In this document: piece after piece, positions 57,001-64,000 of the stretch
Numbering within the stretch: position 1 is the first letter of the stretch
How the letters are laid out: each line of letters opens with the position of its first letter
Assembly (NCBI RefSeq): GCF_030408675.1
Contig: NZ_CP047200.1
Coordinates: 372,001 to 436,000 of the forward strand
Length of the DNA: 64,000 nt
From: Corynebacterium durum
GTDB lineage: Bacteria; Actinomycetota; Actinomycetes; Mycobacteriales; Mycobacteriaceae
Reading direction: 5' to 3'
The notes under the pieces: generated by a model
Seen by the model: the letters and a program-made list of their open reading frames with translations, nothing else
What the model was told of the DNA's origin: nothing
The model's database searches: none
Made by a program: the position numbers and the translations under genes

Positions 57001-58014
57001 TCCATGGCATCCGGCAAGCAGGTGGACATTGGCGAGGCCGTGGGCATCGTGGCCGCGCAGTCCATTGGTGAGCCCGGTACCCAGCTGACCATGCGCACCT
57101 TCCACCAGGGTGGTGTTGGCGGTGACATCACCGGTGGTCTTCCGCGTGTGCAGGAGTTGTTCGAGGCCCGCGTGCCAAAGAACAAAGCCCCGATTGCCTC
57201 TGTCTCCGGCACGGTTCACCTGTCCGACGAGGGCAACTTCTACACCATGACCATCAGCCCGGACGATGGTTCCGATGACGTGGTGTACGAGAAGCTGTCT
57301 AAGCGCCAGGGCCTGGCCATGATCAAGGTTCCCATGGAAACCAACCCAGGTGCGTTTATTGAACGCACCATTCAGGAAGGTGACCACGTGAACGTGGGCG
57401 ACCGCCTGCTGCGCGGTCCGGCTGACCCGCATGATGTTCTTGACATCCTGGGTCGCCGTGGCGTGGAACAGCACCTCATCGACGAGGTTCAGGCCGTGTA
57501 CCGCGCCCAGGGTGTGGCCATTCACGACAAGCACATCGAAATCATCATCCGCCAGATGCTGCGCCGCGGCACAGTCATCGAATCCGGTTCCACCGAATTC
57601 CTGCCCGGCACCCTGGTTGACCTCTCCGAGGCGAAGCTCGCCAACGCTGAGGCAATCCAAGGCGGCGGTCAGCCCGCCGAGCTGCGCAGTGAGATCATGG
57701 GTATCACGAAGGCATCCCTGGCTACCGAGTCGTGGCTATCCGCTGCGTCCTTCCAGGAGACCACGCGTGTGCTTACCGACGCCGCGATCAACAAGCGCTC
57801 CGACAAGCTCATCGGCCTGAAGGAGAACGTGATCATCGGTAAGCTCATCCCGGCTGGTACCGGCATCGCCCGCTACCGCAACATCTCCGTCAAGCCCACC
57901 GAGGCTGCTCGCAACGCCGCCTACTCGATCCCGACCTACGGCGATTCGATTTACGGTGACGATGGCTTTGGCGACTACACCGGCGCGTCCGTGCCGTTGG
58001 ATGGTGCCTACTAA
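54010..58014 (+). CDS. rpoC: DNA-directed RNA polymerase subunit beta'
   Basis: 1334 aa from GTG 54010 ([16 protein letters not shown]), the usual corynebacterial start; the frame is open 12 codons further upstream. The N-terminal zinc site [18 protein letters not shown] is present, the catalytic magnesium motif is [12 protein letters not shown], and the second zinc site is [13 protein letters not shown]. The coiled-coil insertion rich in Glu/Ala near residues 150-230 is of normal actinobacterial type. Follows rpoB by 144 bp. Confidence 0.98.
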   Translation: MLDVNFFDELRIGLATADDIRRWSKGEVKKPETINYRTLKPEKDGLFCERIFGPTRDWECACGKYKRVRYKGIICERCGVEVTKSKVRRERMGHIELAAPVTHIWYFKGVPSRLGYLLDLAPKDLERIIYFAANIITSVDEEARHNDLTTLEAEMLLEKKDVEADSESELAERAQKLEEDLAELEAAGAKADARRKVQNAADKEMQHIRERAQREIDRLDEIWNTFVKLAPKQMIVDETIYSELVDRYEDYFTGGMGAEAIQTLIRNFDLDAEAEELRTIINEGKGQKKMRALKRLKVVAAFQRSGNDPAGMVLDCIPVIPPELRPMVQLDGGRFATSDLNDLYRRVINRNNRLKRMIDLGAPEIIVNNEKRMLQESVDALFDNGRRGRPVTGPGNRPLKSLSDLLKGKQGRFRQNLLGKRVDYSGRSVIIVGPQLRLHECGLPKLMALELFKPFVMKRLVENQYAQNIKSAKRMVERQRPEVWDVLEEAIAEHPVMLNRAPTLHRLGIQAFEPVLVEGKAIQLHPLACEAFNADFDGDQMAVHLPLSAEAQAEARILMLASNNILSPASGKPLAMPRLDMVTGLYFLTLEKGPEEFGGQGAYKPATNEQPAQGVYLSVAEAIMAFDRGVLGLQAPIKVRISHLRPPADIEAEHFPDGWHKGDTWLADTTLGRIMFNELLPWNYPYLEGVMVRKGGGSDKIMLGDVITDLSARYPMITVAQTMDKMKDAGFYWATRSGVTISMSDVLVLPDKEKILDRYEADARDIENKYWVKGALTSRERYDRLVELWKSATDHVGKLVEELYPDDNPIPMIVKSGAAGNMRQIWTLAGMKGMVVNSKGDYITRPIKTSFREGLTVLEYFNNSHGSRKGLADTALRTADSGYLTRRLVDVAQDVIVREEDCGTRQGVKVPVSVPVKDASGETVGYSRHSLVETSVLGRVLAADATDADGNVVLPAGTDIGELQLDALVDAGIPGVKVRSVLTCQTPTGVCAKCYGKSMASGKQVDIGEAVGIVAAQSIGEPGTQLTMRTFHQGGVGGDITGGLPRVQELFEARVPKNKAPIASVSGTVHLSDEGNFYTMTISPDDGSDDVVYEKLSKRQGLAMIKVPMETNPGAFIERTIQEGDHVNVGDRLLRGPADPHDVLDILGRRGVEQHLIDEVQAVYRAQGVAIHDKHIEIIIRQMLRRGTVIESGSTEFLPGTLVDLSEAKLANAEAIQGGGQPAELRSEIMGITKASLATESWLSAASFQETTRVLTDAAINKRSDKLIGLKENVIIGKLIPAGTGIARYRNISVKPTEAARNAAYSIPTYGDSIYGDDGFGDYTGASVPLDGAY

Positions 58015-58037
58015 GTCGGCTTAGGTCTGCATGACAT

Positions 58038-58073
58038 AACCCCGAGTTCCTGTGGGTGGGAACTCGGGGTTTT
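58038..58073 (+). terminator. Terminator after rpoC
   Basis: 13-bp stem AACCCCGAGTTCC with GGAACTCGGGGTT, 8-nt loop, followed by TTTCC. Lies between convergent rpoC and betB. Confidence 0.9.
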
Positions 58074-58091
58074 CCTGTGCTTAGATGGTGT

Positions 58092-59669
58092 TTACTGGGC
58101 AAACCAGCCCGTTACACCTGGTGCAATGTTGTGGTACACATGCTTGTGCTCCTGGTATTCGGCCAGCCCGGTGGGGCCCAGCTCACGGCCGTTGCCGGAC
58201 ATCTTCATGCCGCCCCATTCGGCCTGGGGGAGGTAGGGGTGGAAGTCGTTGATCCAGATCGTGCCATGCCGTAGCCGCGCCGCCACACGTTCGGTGGTTC
58301 CCGGGTTGCTGGACCACACGGCCCCGGCCAGCCCATATTCCGTGTCATTGGCAATGGCCACGGCCTCGTCCTCGGTGGTGAACGTTTCAATGGTGACGGT
58401 GGGGCCGAAGGCCTCATCGTGTACGCAATCCATGTCTGAGGTGCAGCCGTCAATTATAGTGGGCAGGTAAAATTCGCCCTGGCTGAGATCGGTGTTGCCG
58501 GTGCCGTGGCTGCTGGTGTTATCCGAGGCGTCGGCACGCCGACCACCAGTGAGAATAGTGGCACCCTGTGCGCGGGCAGTGTCCACATAGGCAGCAACCT
58601 TATCCAGGTGCTCGGAAGAAATGAGCGGACCAGTCTCTGCGTCCGGGTCCAGGGGGCCGCCGAGCTTAATATTCTTAGTGCGTCGCACTAGTTCGTCGAC
58701 GAACTTATCGTGCAGGGATTCCTCAACCACGATGCGCGCGCCTGCGGAACACACCTGGCCGGAGTGCACAAACGCGCCGTTTAGGGCGTTATCCACCGCA
58801 GCATCGAAATCCGCGTCGGCGAAAATGACGTTGGGGTTCTTGCCACCCAGTTCTAGGGCAGTGCGTTTGATGGTGTCCGCCGCGTTTCGGGCGATGAGCC
58901 TGCCGGTGACCAGCCCGCCCGTGAAGGACACCATATCCACCAGTGGGCTGGTGGATAGCGGCGTGCCGCAGCTAGCACCCGCGCCGGTGATCAGGTTGGC
59001 CACCCCTGCGGGGACCCCGGCTTCGGCGAGAACCGTCATGAGCATCATCGCCGTGTGCGGTGTCAGCTCAGCCTGCTTCAGCACAAACGTATTACCCGCA
59101 GCCAACGCCGGGGCGACTTTCCACGACACCTGCAGCAACGGGTAATTCCAGGGAGTAATCAGGGCACACACGCCTACCGGCTCGTTATCAATGCGGGAAC
59201 GCACGGCGGGGTCACCTACGCCCACCACGCGGCCCGAATCCTGCTGGATAAGGGCACCAAAATAGTCGAAGGCGTTGGCAATATCGTCCATGTCGTACTT
59301 CGACTCTACGAGTCGCTTCCCGGTATCGGCTGACTCGGCGGCGGCAAACTCGTCCTTGTGTGTGCGGATGGCCTCGGCAACCTTGACCAGGATTTTTCCT
59401 CGCTCGGATGCTGGAGTGGCGGACCAATCGCCAGCATCAAACGCAATACGAGCCGCGCGGATGGCCTTTTCCGTGTCCACATCGGATGCCTCTGACACCA
59501 CACCCACCACACTGCGATCCGCAGGGTTGGTGATGGTGCGGGTGGCGCCACTTTCGGCCGGAACCCACTGGCCGTCGATAAACAGCGATGCCGGTGCCTC
59601 AGGGGAACCCTTACCACTAAAGACGTGGCTAAGCAGAGCGGACTCGGTCGGGGCGAACACAGGTGTCAT
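58092..59669 (-). CDS. betB: Betaine-aldehyde dehydrogenase
   Basis: NAD(P)-dependent aldehyde dehydrogenase, 525 aa. LELGGKNPNVIFADAD carries the general-base glutamate and VHSGQVCSAGARIVVEE the catalytic cysteine; ALITPWNYPLLQVSWK is the cofactor-binding start. Placement beside a choline transporter and choline dehydrogenase indicates oxidation of betaine aldehyde to glycine betaine. The C-terminus GLAEYQEHKHVYHNI fits betaine-aldehyde members. betT lies 32 bp upstream on the same strand, so the two are probably cotranscribed. Confidence 0.9.
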   Translation of the reverse strand: MTPVFAPTESALLSHVFSGKGSPEAPASLFIDGQWVPAESGATRTITNPADRSVVGVVSEASDVDTEKAIRAARIAFDAGDWSATPASERGKILVKVAEAIRTHKDEFAAAESADTGKRLVESKYDMDDIANAFDYFGALIQQDSGRVVGVGDPAVRSRIDNEPVGVCALITPWNYPLLQVSWKVAPALAAGNTFVLKQAELTPHTAMMLMTVLAEAGVPAGVANLITGAGASCGTPLSTSPLVDMVSFTGGLVTGRLIARNAADTIKRTALELGGKNPNVIFADADFDAAVDNALNGAFVHSGQVCSAGARIVVEESLHDKFVDELVRRTKNIKLGGPLDPDAETGPLISSEHLDKVAAYVDTARAQGATILTGGRRADASDNTSSHGTGNTDLSQGEFYLPTIIDGCTSDMDCVHDEAFGPTVTIETFTTEDEAVAIANDTEYGLAGAVWSSNPGTTERVAARLRHGTIWINDFHPYLPQAEWGGMKMSGNGRELGPTGLAEYQEHKHVYHNIAPGVTGWFAQ

Positions 59670-59701
59670 AATTACACTCCTAAAAATCTATGGGATCGGT
59701 T

Positions 59702-61972
59702 CTATGAAGTTTCGGACCAGTCGCGGATTGGCTCGGCGCCACCAGACATATCGGAACTTCCCGGTAGGTCGCGCTGCATGTGCAGGAACTCAAGGTGTCG
59801 TTCGTACAGGTCGAGGATATTGTCAATGAGCTGCTCAACCGTGTACCCGTAGACGTCATACCCCAGCGAACCTGTGTTATCGAATACCTCAATGCGGTAA
59901 TATACCTCGTCATTCTCGCCGGTGTCTCTGGTGAACGAGGGGACAGCGTACTCCAGTGGGTATAGCTGATAACGGAAATTTTGTTCCTCATCAAGGTTCA
60001 CCGTCAGGTCAAGTGTACGAATCGGTGAATCGGACACGTCCGTGGACACCAAGGTCGCCTCAATGCCGCGATTCTTCAGTTCCGTGGCCACCTGTTCCAT
60101 TGCGGGAATCGCCACATTTTCCATGTATTTCTCGGTCTTGGCGGCGTTGGGCCAGGTGCTGGCGCGGCTCAAGCGACGTCGCCACGCAACGGGATGCCCC
60201 ACCGCTGTTGAATGCTCAGTACGACCCGACATCGCTGAATGCAGTGAAATGCCGCGAGCCTCCGCCTGCGTTTGCTCAAGTCTGAAGGAACGCACCAAAC
60301 TCAGCATGATCAAATACATGACCACGGTAAACGGCAAACCCATCACCACTGTTGCGGACTGCACTGTGACCACGCCATCAATCTGCAGCAGCACAATGGT
60401 GAGCACACCCACCACCACTGACCAGAAAATGCGCGACCATACGGGGCCGTCTTGGCTGCTGTGATTCGTCCGGGAGGTGAAGTTACTCATCACCAACGCA
60501 CCGGAGTCAGCTGAGGTGATGTACAGCAGCAAACCGATCATCGTGGCAAGACCCGTCAGGAAGGTTGCGCCGGGATAGGTGGCTAGCAGATCGTAAAAGC
60601 CCTGTTGTGGTGTGGATACGGCAGCTTTTCCGAAGGCGTCGTTACCATGACGGACAAGGTCAAGGGCAGAGTTTCCAAAGAAGCTCATCCACAGCAGAAC
60701 GAAAATGAAGGGGATACTGAGGGTACCGATCACAAACTGTCGCAGGGTGCGGCCGCGGGAAATGCGGGCAAGGAACAACCCCACAAAAGGAGCCCAGGCC
60801 ACCCACCAGGCCCAGAAGAACAACGTCCAGGATCCCAGCCATGCTTGGGTTTGCTCGGGAGTTTCGGAGAAAGCATATGTATCCATGGTCATGCTGGGGA
60901 ATGAGGACACATAATCGCCGATGTTCATGACCAGGCCGTCTAGAAGGAAGGCGGTCCGTCCTGTGATTACCACGTACACCATGAGTCCCACGGCGAGGAG
61001 GACGTTAAACTCGCTGAGCATTTTGATGCCGCGATCCACGCCCGACACGGCGGAAACAGTGGCCACGCCCACCGACAGCACCACAAGTGCGCACTGCGAC
61101 GCGAACCCCTCTTCAAGGCCAAACATCACCTTCATGCCGTAATTCAGCTGCACCACGCCAATGCCTAACGACGCCGCGATACCGAAGACGGTGCCCAGCA
61201 TCGCCGCCACGTCCACGGCATCTCCCACCGGTCCTTGGGCGCGTTTACCAATGAGCGGATACAGTGCCGAACGAATTGCAAGTGGCATGTTAAGGCGATA
61301 GGCGTAATACCCAAATGCCAACCCCATCAGCGCATACATTGCCCATCCGGTGATGCCATAGTGGAACAGTGCCCACACAACTGCCTGCTCGGCTGCCTCG
61401 CGGGTTTCCCCTGGACCCACCGGTGGTGTGTAGTACTGCGTGACTGGTTCCGCCACGGCAAAGAACATCAAATCCACGCCAATGCCGGCTGCGAATAGCA
61501 TCGCCGCCCAGGAAAAAAGTCGGAATTGTGGCCGTGAATGGTCTGGCCCTAGCCGAATTTTCCCCGATTGCGATAGTCCGATGAATAACACGAATACCAC
61601 GATTATCGTGGCGGTTAAGATGTAGAACCACCCAAGGTTGGTAGCGATCCAGGTGGTAACGCCAACAAGCGTGCGTTCAGCGCTGTCACCGGCCACTGCG
61701 GCCCATATGGTTACGCTGAGAATGCCCAGAGCCGAAATGATAAAAACTGGCCAGTTGGTTGTGGGGCGTGGGATCCCAGTCTCTGGTGCCTCATCAGGCG
61801 CAGGTGCGGCGCGGAATGATCCTACGATTGTTTCAGTCGTGTTTTTTCGTTTTGATTTGTTTTCAGGTGTAGGGCTATCTGTGGAGTGTGAGCTGTCTGA
61901 CGTTGGCTGTGTATCTGCCTCCGCGTCAGTGCTTGTGTTCCTTTTTTCGTGTGATTTTTTTGAATTTGCCAA
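59702..61972 (-). CDS. betT: BCCT family choline/betaine transporter
   Basis: About 756 aa. A long polar N-terminal tail (1-70) precedes 12 membrane segments with BCCT signatures: PVTQYYTPPVGPGETREAAE, FHYGITGWAMYALMGLAFGY, and FFWAWWVAWAPFVGLFLARI. A hydrophilic C-terminal domain of about 170 residues follows, a type linked to osmotic regulation in BetT-like carriers. The open frame extends to 62077, but TTG 61972 (LANSKKSHEKR) has GAGAGGA 9 nt upstream; TTG 61981 is an alternative without spacing. Choline is the inferred substrate from betA and betB. Confidence 0.87.
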   Translation of the reverse strand: MANSKKSHEKRNTSTDAEADTQPTSDSSHSTDSPTPENKSKRKNTTETIVGSFRAAPAPDEAPETGIPRPTTNWPVFIISALGILSVTIWAAVAGDSAERTLVGVTTWIATNLGWFYILTATIIVVFVLFIGLSQSGKIRLGPDHSRPQFRLFSWAAMLFAAGIGVDLMFFAVAEPVTQYYTPPVGPGETREAAEQAVVWALFHYGITGWAMYALMGLAFGYYAYRLNMPLAIRSALYPLIGKRAQGPVGDAVDVAAMLGTVFGIAASLGIGVVQLNYGMKVMFGLEEGFASQCALVVLSVGVATVSAVSGVDRGIKMLSEFNVLLAVGLMVYVVITGRTAFLLDGLVMNIGDYVSSFPSMTMDTYAFSETPEQTQAWLGSWTLFFWAWWVAWAPFVGLFLARISRGRTLRQFVIGTLSIPFIFVLLWMSFFGNSALDLVRHGNDAFGKAAVSTPQQGFYDLLATYPGATFLTGLATMIGLLLYITSADSGALVMSNFTSRTNHSSQDGPVWSRIFWSVVVGVLTIVLLQIDGVVTVQSATVVMGLPFTVVMYLIMLSLVRSFRLEQTQAEARGISLHSAMSGRTEHSTAVGHPVAWRRRLSRASTWPNAAKTEKYMENVAIPAMEQVATELKNRGIEATLVSTDVSDSPIRTLDLTVNLDEEQNFRYQLYPLEYAVPSFTRDTGENDEVYYRIEVFDNTGSLGYDVYGYTVEQLIDNILDLYERHLEFLHMQRDLPGSSDMSGGAEPIRDWSETS

Positions 61973-62113
61973 TGTAGACAATCCTCTCTTCTGACTGATT
62001 GCTACCGTGCCCTTAGCCGAGGATACACGGTGTCGGCGCGCGCTGGGGGTGGCCGAGACGTCGTAACGCTGGCACACTGGGGTAGGTCAAGTGTGTCGTG
62101 ATGTGTAGTTGAA

Positions 62114-62134
62114 TCACAGCTTTTTGCGCTGTGA
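62114..62134. promoter_or_regulatory. Inverted repeat in the betT-betA divergent promoter region
   Basis: Perfect TCACAGC-N7-GCTGTGA about 25 nt upstream of betA. A second, looser repeat CACACT-N11-AGTGTG lies at 62073-62095. Candidate operators for a choline-responsive regulator; no regulator gene is in the window. Confidence 0.45.
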
Positions 62135-62158
62135 GCTGCACCTGAAAGGGGTTAGAAG

Positions 62159-63955
62159 TTGTCCATCAAAAATCGAATCCTATCGCGCCTGATGGGTGCC
62201 CACCATGTAGATCGGTCGGGTGAGATTGTTGAAGACCGTCGGCGTGACGTGGTCATCGTGGGTGGCGGCTCCGCTGGTTCAGTGCTGGCGCGGCGACTCA
62301 GCGACGATCCGTCAACCGAAGTAATGGTCTTGGAGGCGGGGCGCATGGATTCTCTGTGGGACCTATTCATCCACATGCCCGCCGCGTTCTCCTTCCCGAT
62401 TGGAAACAAACTTTACGATTGGGAATACGAGTCCGAGCCGGAGCCAGAGATGAATGGCCGCCGCATCTACCACGCACGCGGCAAGGTTCTTGGTGGTTCC
62501 AGCTCCATCAATGGCATGATTTTCCAGCGCGGAAACCCGATGGATTATGAAAAATGGGGCAAGCTCCCAGGGATGTCCAACTGGGACTTCAAGCATGTGT
62601 TGCCCTACTTCAACAAAATGGAGACGGCGTTGGGGTCGGAACCGAACGATCCACGCCGCGGGCACAACGGCCCCCTGGTGTTGACGCGTGGACCAGCAAC
62701 AAGTCCGCTATTCCAGGCGTTTTTTGAATCGGTGCAGCAGGCCGGATACAACCTCACCAACGATGTTAACGGGTACCGGCAGGAAGGGTTTGCGCCCTTC
62801 GACCGCAATATTTTCAAAGGCAAGCGCTTGTCGGCAGCACGTGCCTACCTACACCCAGTGCTGGATCGTAAGAACCTTGATGTGCGTACCCGCGCCTTTA
62901 CCACCCGGATCCTTTTTGATGGTGAAACCGCAACTGGGGTGGAATACGAGTGGAAAGGGGCGAAACGTCGGGTGTATGCCGACAAGGTCATCCTCTGCGG
63001 TGGGGCGATTAATACGCCGCAGCTGCTCCAGCTTTCTGGTGTAGGGGACAGGGACCATTTGGAGAAGCTGGGCATTAATGTGGTCAAGCACTTGCCTGGT
63101 GTGGGGGAGAACCTTCAGGATCACTTGGAGGTGTATGTGCAGTACAACGTGACCAAGCCGGTGTCGTCGCAGCCTTACTACAAGATGTGGATTCGCCCGT
63201 TTATCGGGCTGCAATGGCTGCTGACCAAGCGTGGTCCCGTGGCTTCGTCGCATTTCGAAGCGGGTGGTTTTGCCAGGTCAAACGATGATGAGGCATACCC
63301 GAACTTGATGTTCCACTTCCTGCCGATGGCGATCCGCTATGACGGTACACAGCCAGAGGGGGAGCACGGTTTCCAGTTCCATGTTGGGCCGATGTACTCC
63401 GATACGCTCGGGCATGTTCGGATCACCTCTGCGAATCCGAAGGACAAGCCGGAGATTATCTTTAACTATCTGGCTACTGATCAGGATCGTCGCGAATGGG
63501 TCGAGGCAGTGAAGGTGTCACGCCGCCTGCTGGACACACCAGCGATGAAGGAATACACCGATGGTGAGATTTCCCCTGGTGCTGATGTGCAAACCGATGA
63601 GGAAATCCTCGAATGGGTGCGTAACGACGCCGAGACGGCACTTCACCCCTCATGTACCGCCAAGATGGGGTCGGCCGATGACGAAATGGCCGTGGTGGAT
63701 CCGGAAACGATGCAGGTCCACGGTCTGAAAGGGCTGTATGTGTGTGATGCGTCGATCATGCCGATCATCACGAACGGTAACATTTACGCGCCGGTCATCA
63801 TGATGGCAGAGAAGGCTGCTGATCTGATTCAAGGAAAGCGGCCACTGGACCCGATTGATGTGCCATTCTACCAGGTAAACAAGGGCATGCCCTTGTATGC
63901 AGAAGGGGAGGAGATTCGGGACCACAAACAAAAAATCAAGGGCGCTGATCACTAG
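62159..63955 (+). CDS. betA: Choline dehydrogenase (GMC oxidoreductase)
   Basis: 598 aa FAD enzyme. [21 protein letters not shown] near residue 27 binds [22 protein letters not shown] is GMC signature 1 and [17 protein letters not shown] signature 2; the active-site region is [10 protein letters not shown] with [14 protein letters not shown]. It oxidises choline to betaine aldehyde, completing a choline-to-glycine-betaine route with betB. A TTG start follows GAAAGGGG at 62143-62150. About 25 extra N-terminal residues precede the FAD motif. Divergent from betT. Confidence 0.92.
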   Translation: MSIKNRILSRLMGAHHVDRSGEIVEDRRRDVVIVGGGSAGSVLARRLSDDPSTEVMVLEAGRMDSLWDLFIHMPAAFSFPIGNKLYDWEYESEPEPEMNGRRIYHARGKVLGGSSSINGMIFQRGNPMDYEKWGKLPGMSNWDFKHVLPYFNKMETALGSEPNDPRRGHNGPLVLTRGPATSPLFQAFFESVQQAGYNLTNDVNGYRQEGFAPFDRNIFKGKRLSAARAYLHPVLDRKNLDVRTRAFTTRILFDGETATGVEYEWKGAKRRVYADKVILCGGAINTPQLLQLSGVGDRDHLEKLGINVVKHLPGVGENLQDHLEVYVQYNVTKPVSSQPYYKMWIRPFIGLQWLLTKRGPVASSHFEAGGFARSNDDEAYPNLMFHFLPMAIRYDGTQPEGEHGFQFHVGPMYSDTLGHVRITSANPKDKPEIIFNYLATDQDRREWVEAVKVSRRLLDTPAMKEYTDGEISPGADVQTDEEILEWVRNDAETALHPSCTAKMGSADDEMAVVDPETMQVHGLKGLYVCDASIMPIITNGNIYAPVIMMAEKAADLIQGKRPLDPIDVPFYQVNKGMPLYAEGEEIRDHKQKIKGADH

Positions 63956-64000
63956 AGTCCTGTGATTGGGGATTGCTGCGATCCATGGTGCTTAAGTGAG

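Noticed and set aside
55900..57660. 586-codon open frame opposite rpoC
   Set aside because: Same explanation: antisense of a highly expressed gene with strong third-position GC; low-complexity His/Val-rich translation.

Overview
The window is core chromosome of a Corynebacterium species; I cannot name the species from sequence alone. The evidence is the chain tRNA-Trp, secE, nusG, rplK-rplA, rplJ-rplL, a PorA/DUF3068-type envelope protein, rpoB-rpoC. Dispersed menaquinone genes, an MgtA-type mannosyltransferase, DUF3349 proteins, frequent GTG/TTG starts and a moderately high GC content also fit.

Layout. (1) 1-8416: haem and cytochrome c maturation genes on the plus strand (hemE, hemY/cgoX, hemL, histidine phosphatase, TlpA/ResA-like lipoprotein, ccdA, resB, ccsB). 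(2) 8417-11045: small accessory patch (DUF222-HNH protein, VOC protein, unknown ORF, barstar-like protein). (3) 11046-13541: rmlB-rmlC-rmlA for dTDP-rhamnose precursors. (4) 13538-19755: ArsR regulator, small membrane proteins, menA, a glycosyltransferase, menE, two DUF3349 proteins, and a phosphate transporter coupled to a small membrane protein. (5) 20027-22550: a 711-residue soluble protein joining a degenerate HsdR-N-like nuclease domain to an Aer-type PAS domain, with a structured leader. (6) 22551-32685: menB, menC, a low-GC patch with a SnoaL-like protein and a broken HTH/PIN toxin-antitoxin pair, then menD, a DUF3592 protein, mgtA-like gene, menG, menJ and a polyprenyl diphosphate synthase. 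(7) 32686-36121: tRNA-Tyr, -Thr, -Met, -Trp, secE, nusG, rplK, rplA. (8) 36122-47702: accessory segment with a 2110-residue LAKTG-anchored surface protein, a DUF1266 protein, a PH-like protein, two single-pass membrane proteins and an MFS transporter. (9) 47703-58073: rplJ leader, rplJ, rplL, PorA-type protein, rpoB, rpoC. (10) 58092-63955: betB, BCCT choline transporter, betA.

How the genes fit together. HemE, HemY/CgoX and HemL supply tetrapyrrole; CcdA, the TlpA-like protein, ResB and CcsB form a system II apparatus that attaches haem to c-type cytochromes. MenD, C, E, B, A, G and J plus the prenyl synthase give nearly the full route to partially saturated menaquinone, so much of the respiratory chain's cofactor supply is encoded here. 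The bet genes import choline and oxidise it to glycine betaine.

The most unexpected signals are: (a) thirteen exact copies of the decamer GCTTATCGAC, scattered on both strands, in several reading frames and in intergenic DNA; (b) the HsdR-N/Aer-PAS fusion in a presumably non-motile bacterium, with its predicted branched leader; (c) a predicted three-way-junction RNA with a 16-bp closing helix between nusG and rplK. All structures and motif counts were found by eye and need computation to confirm.
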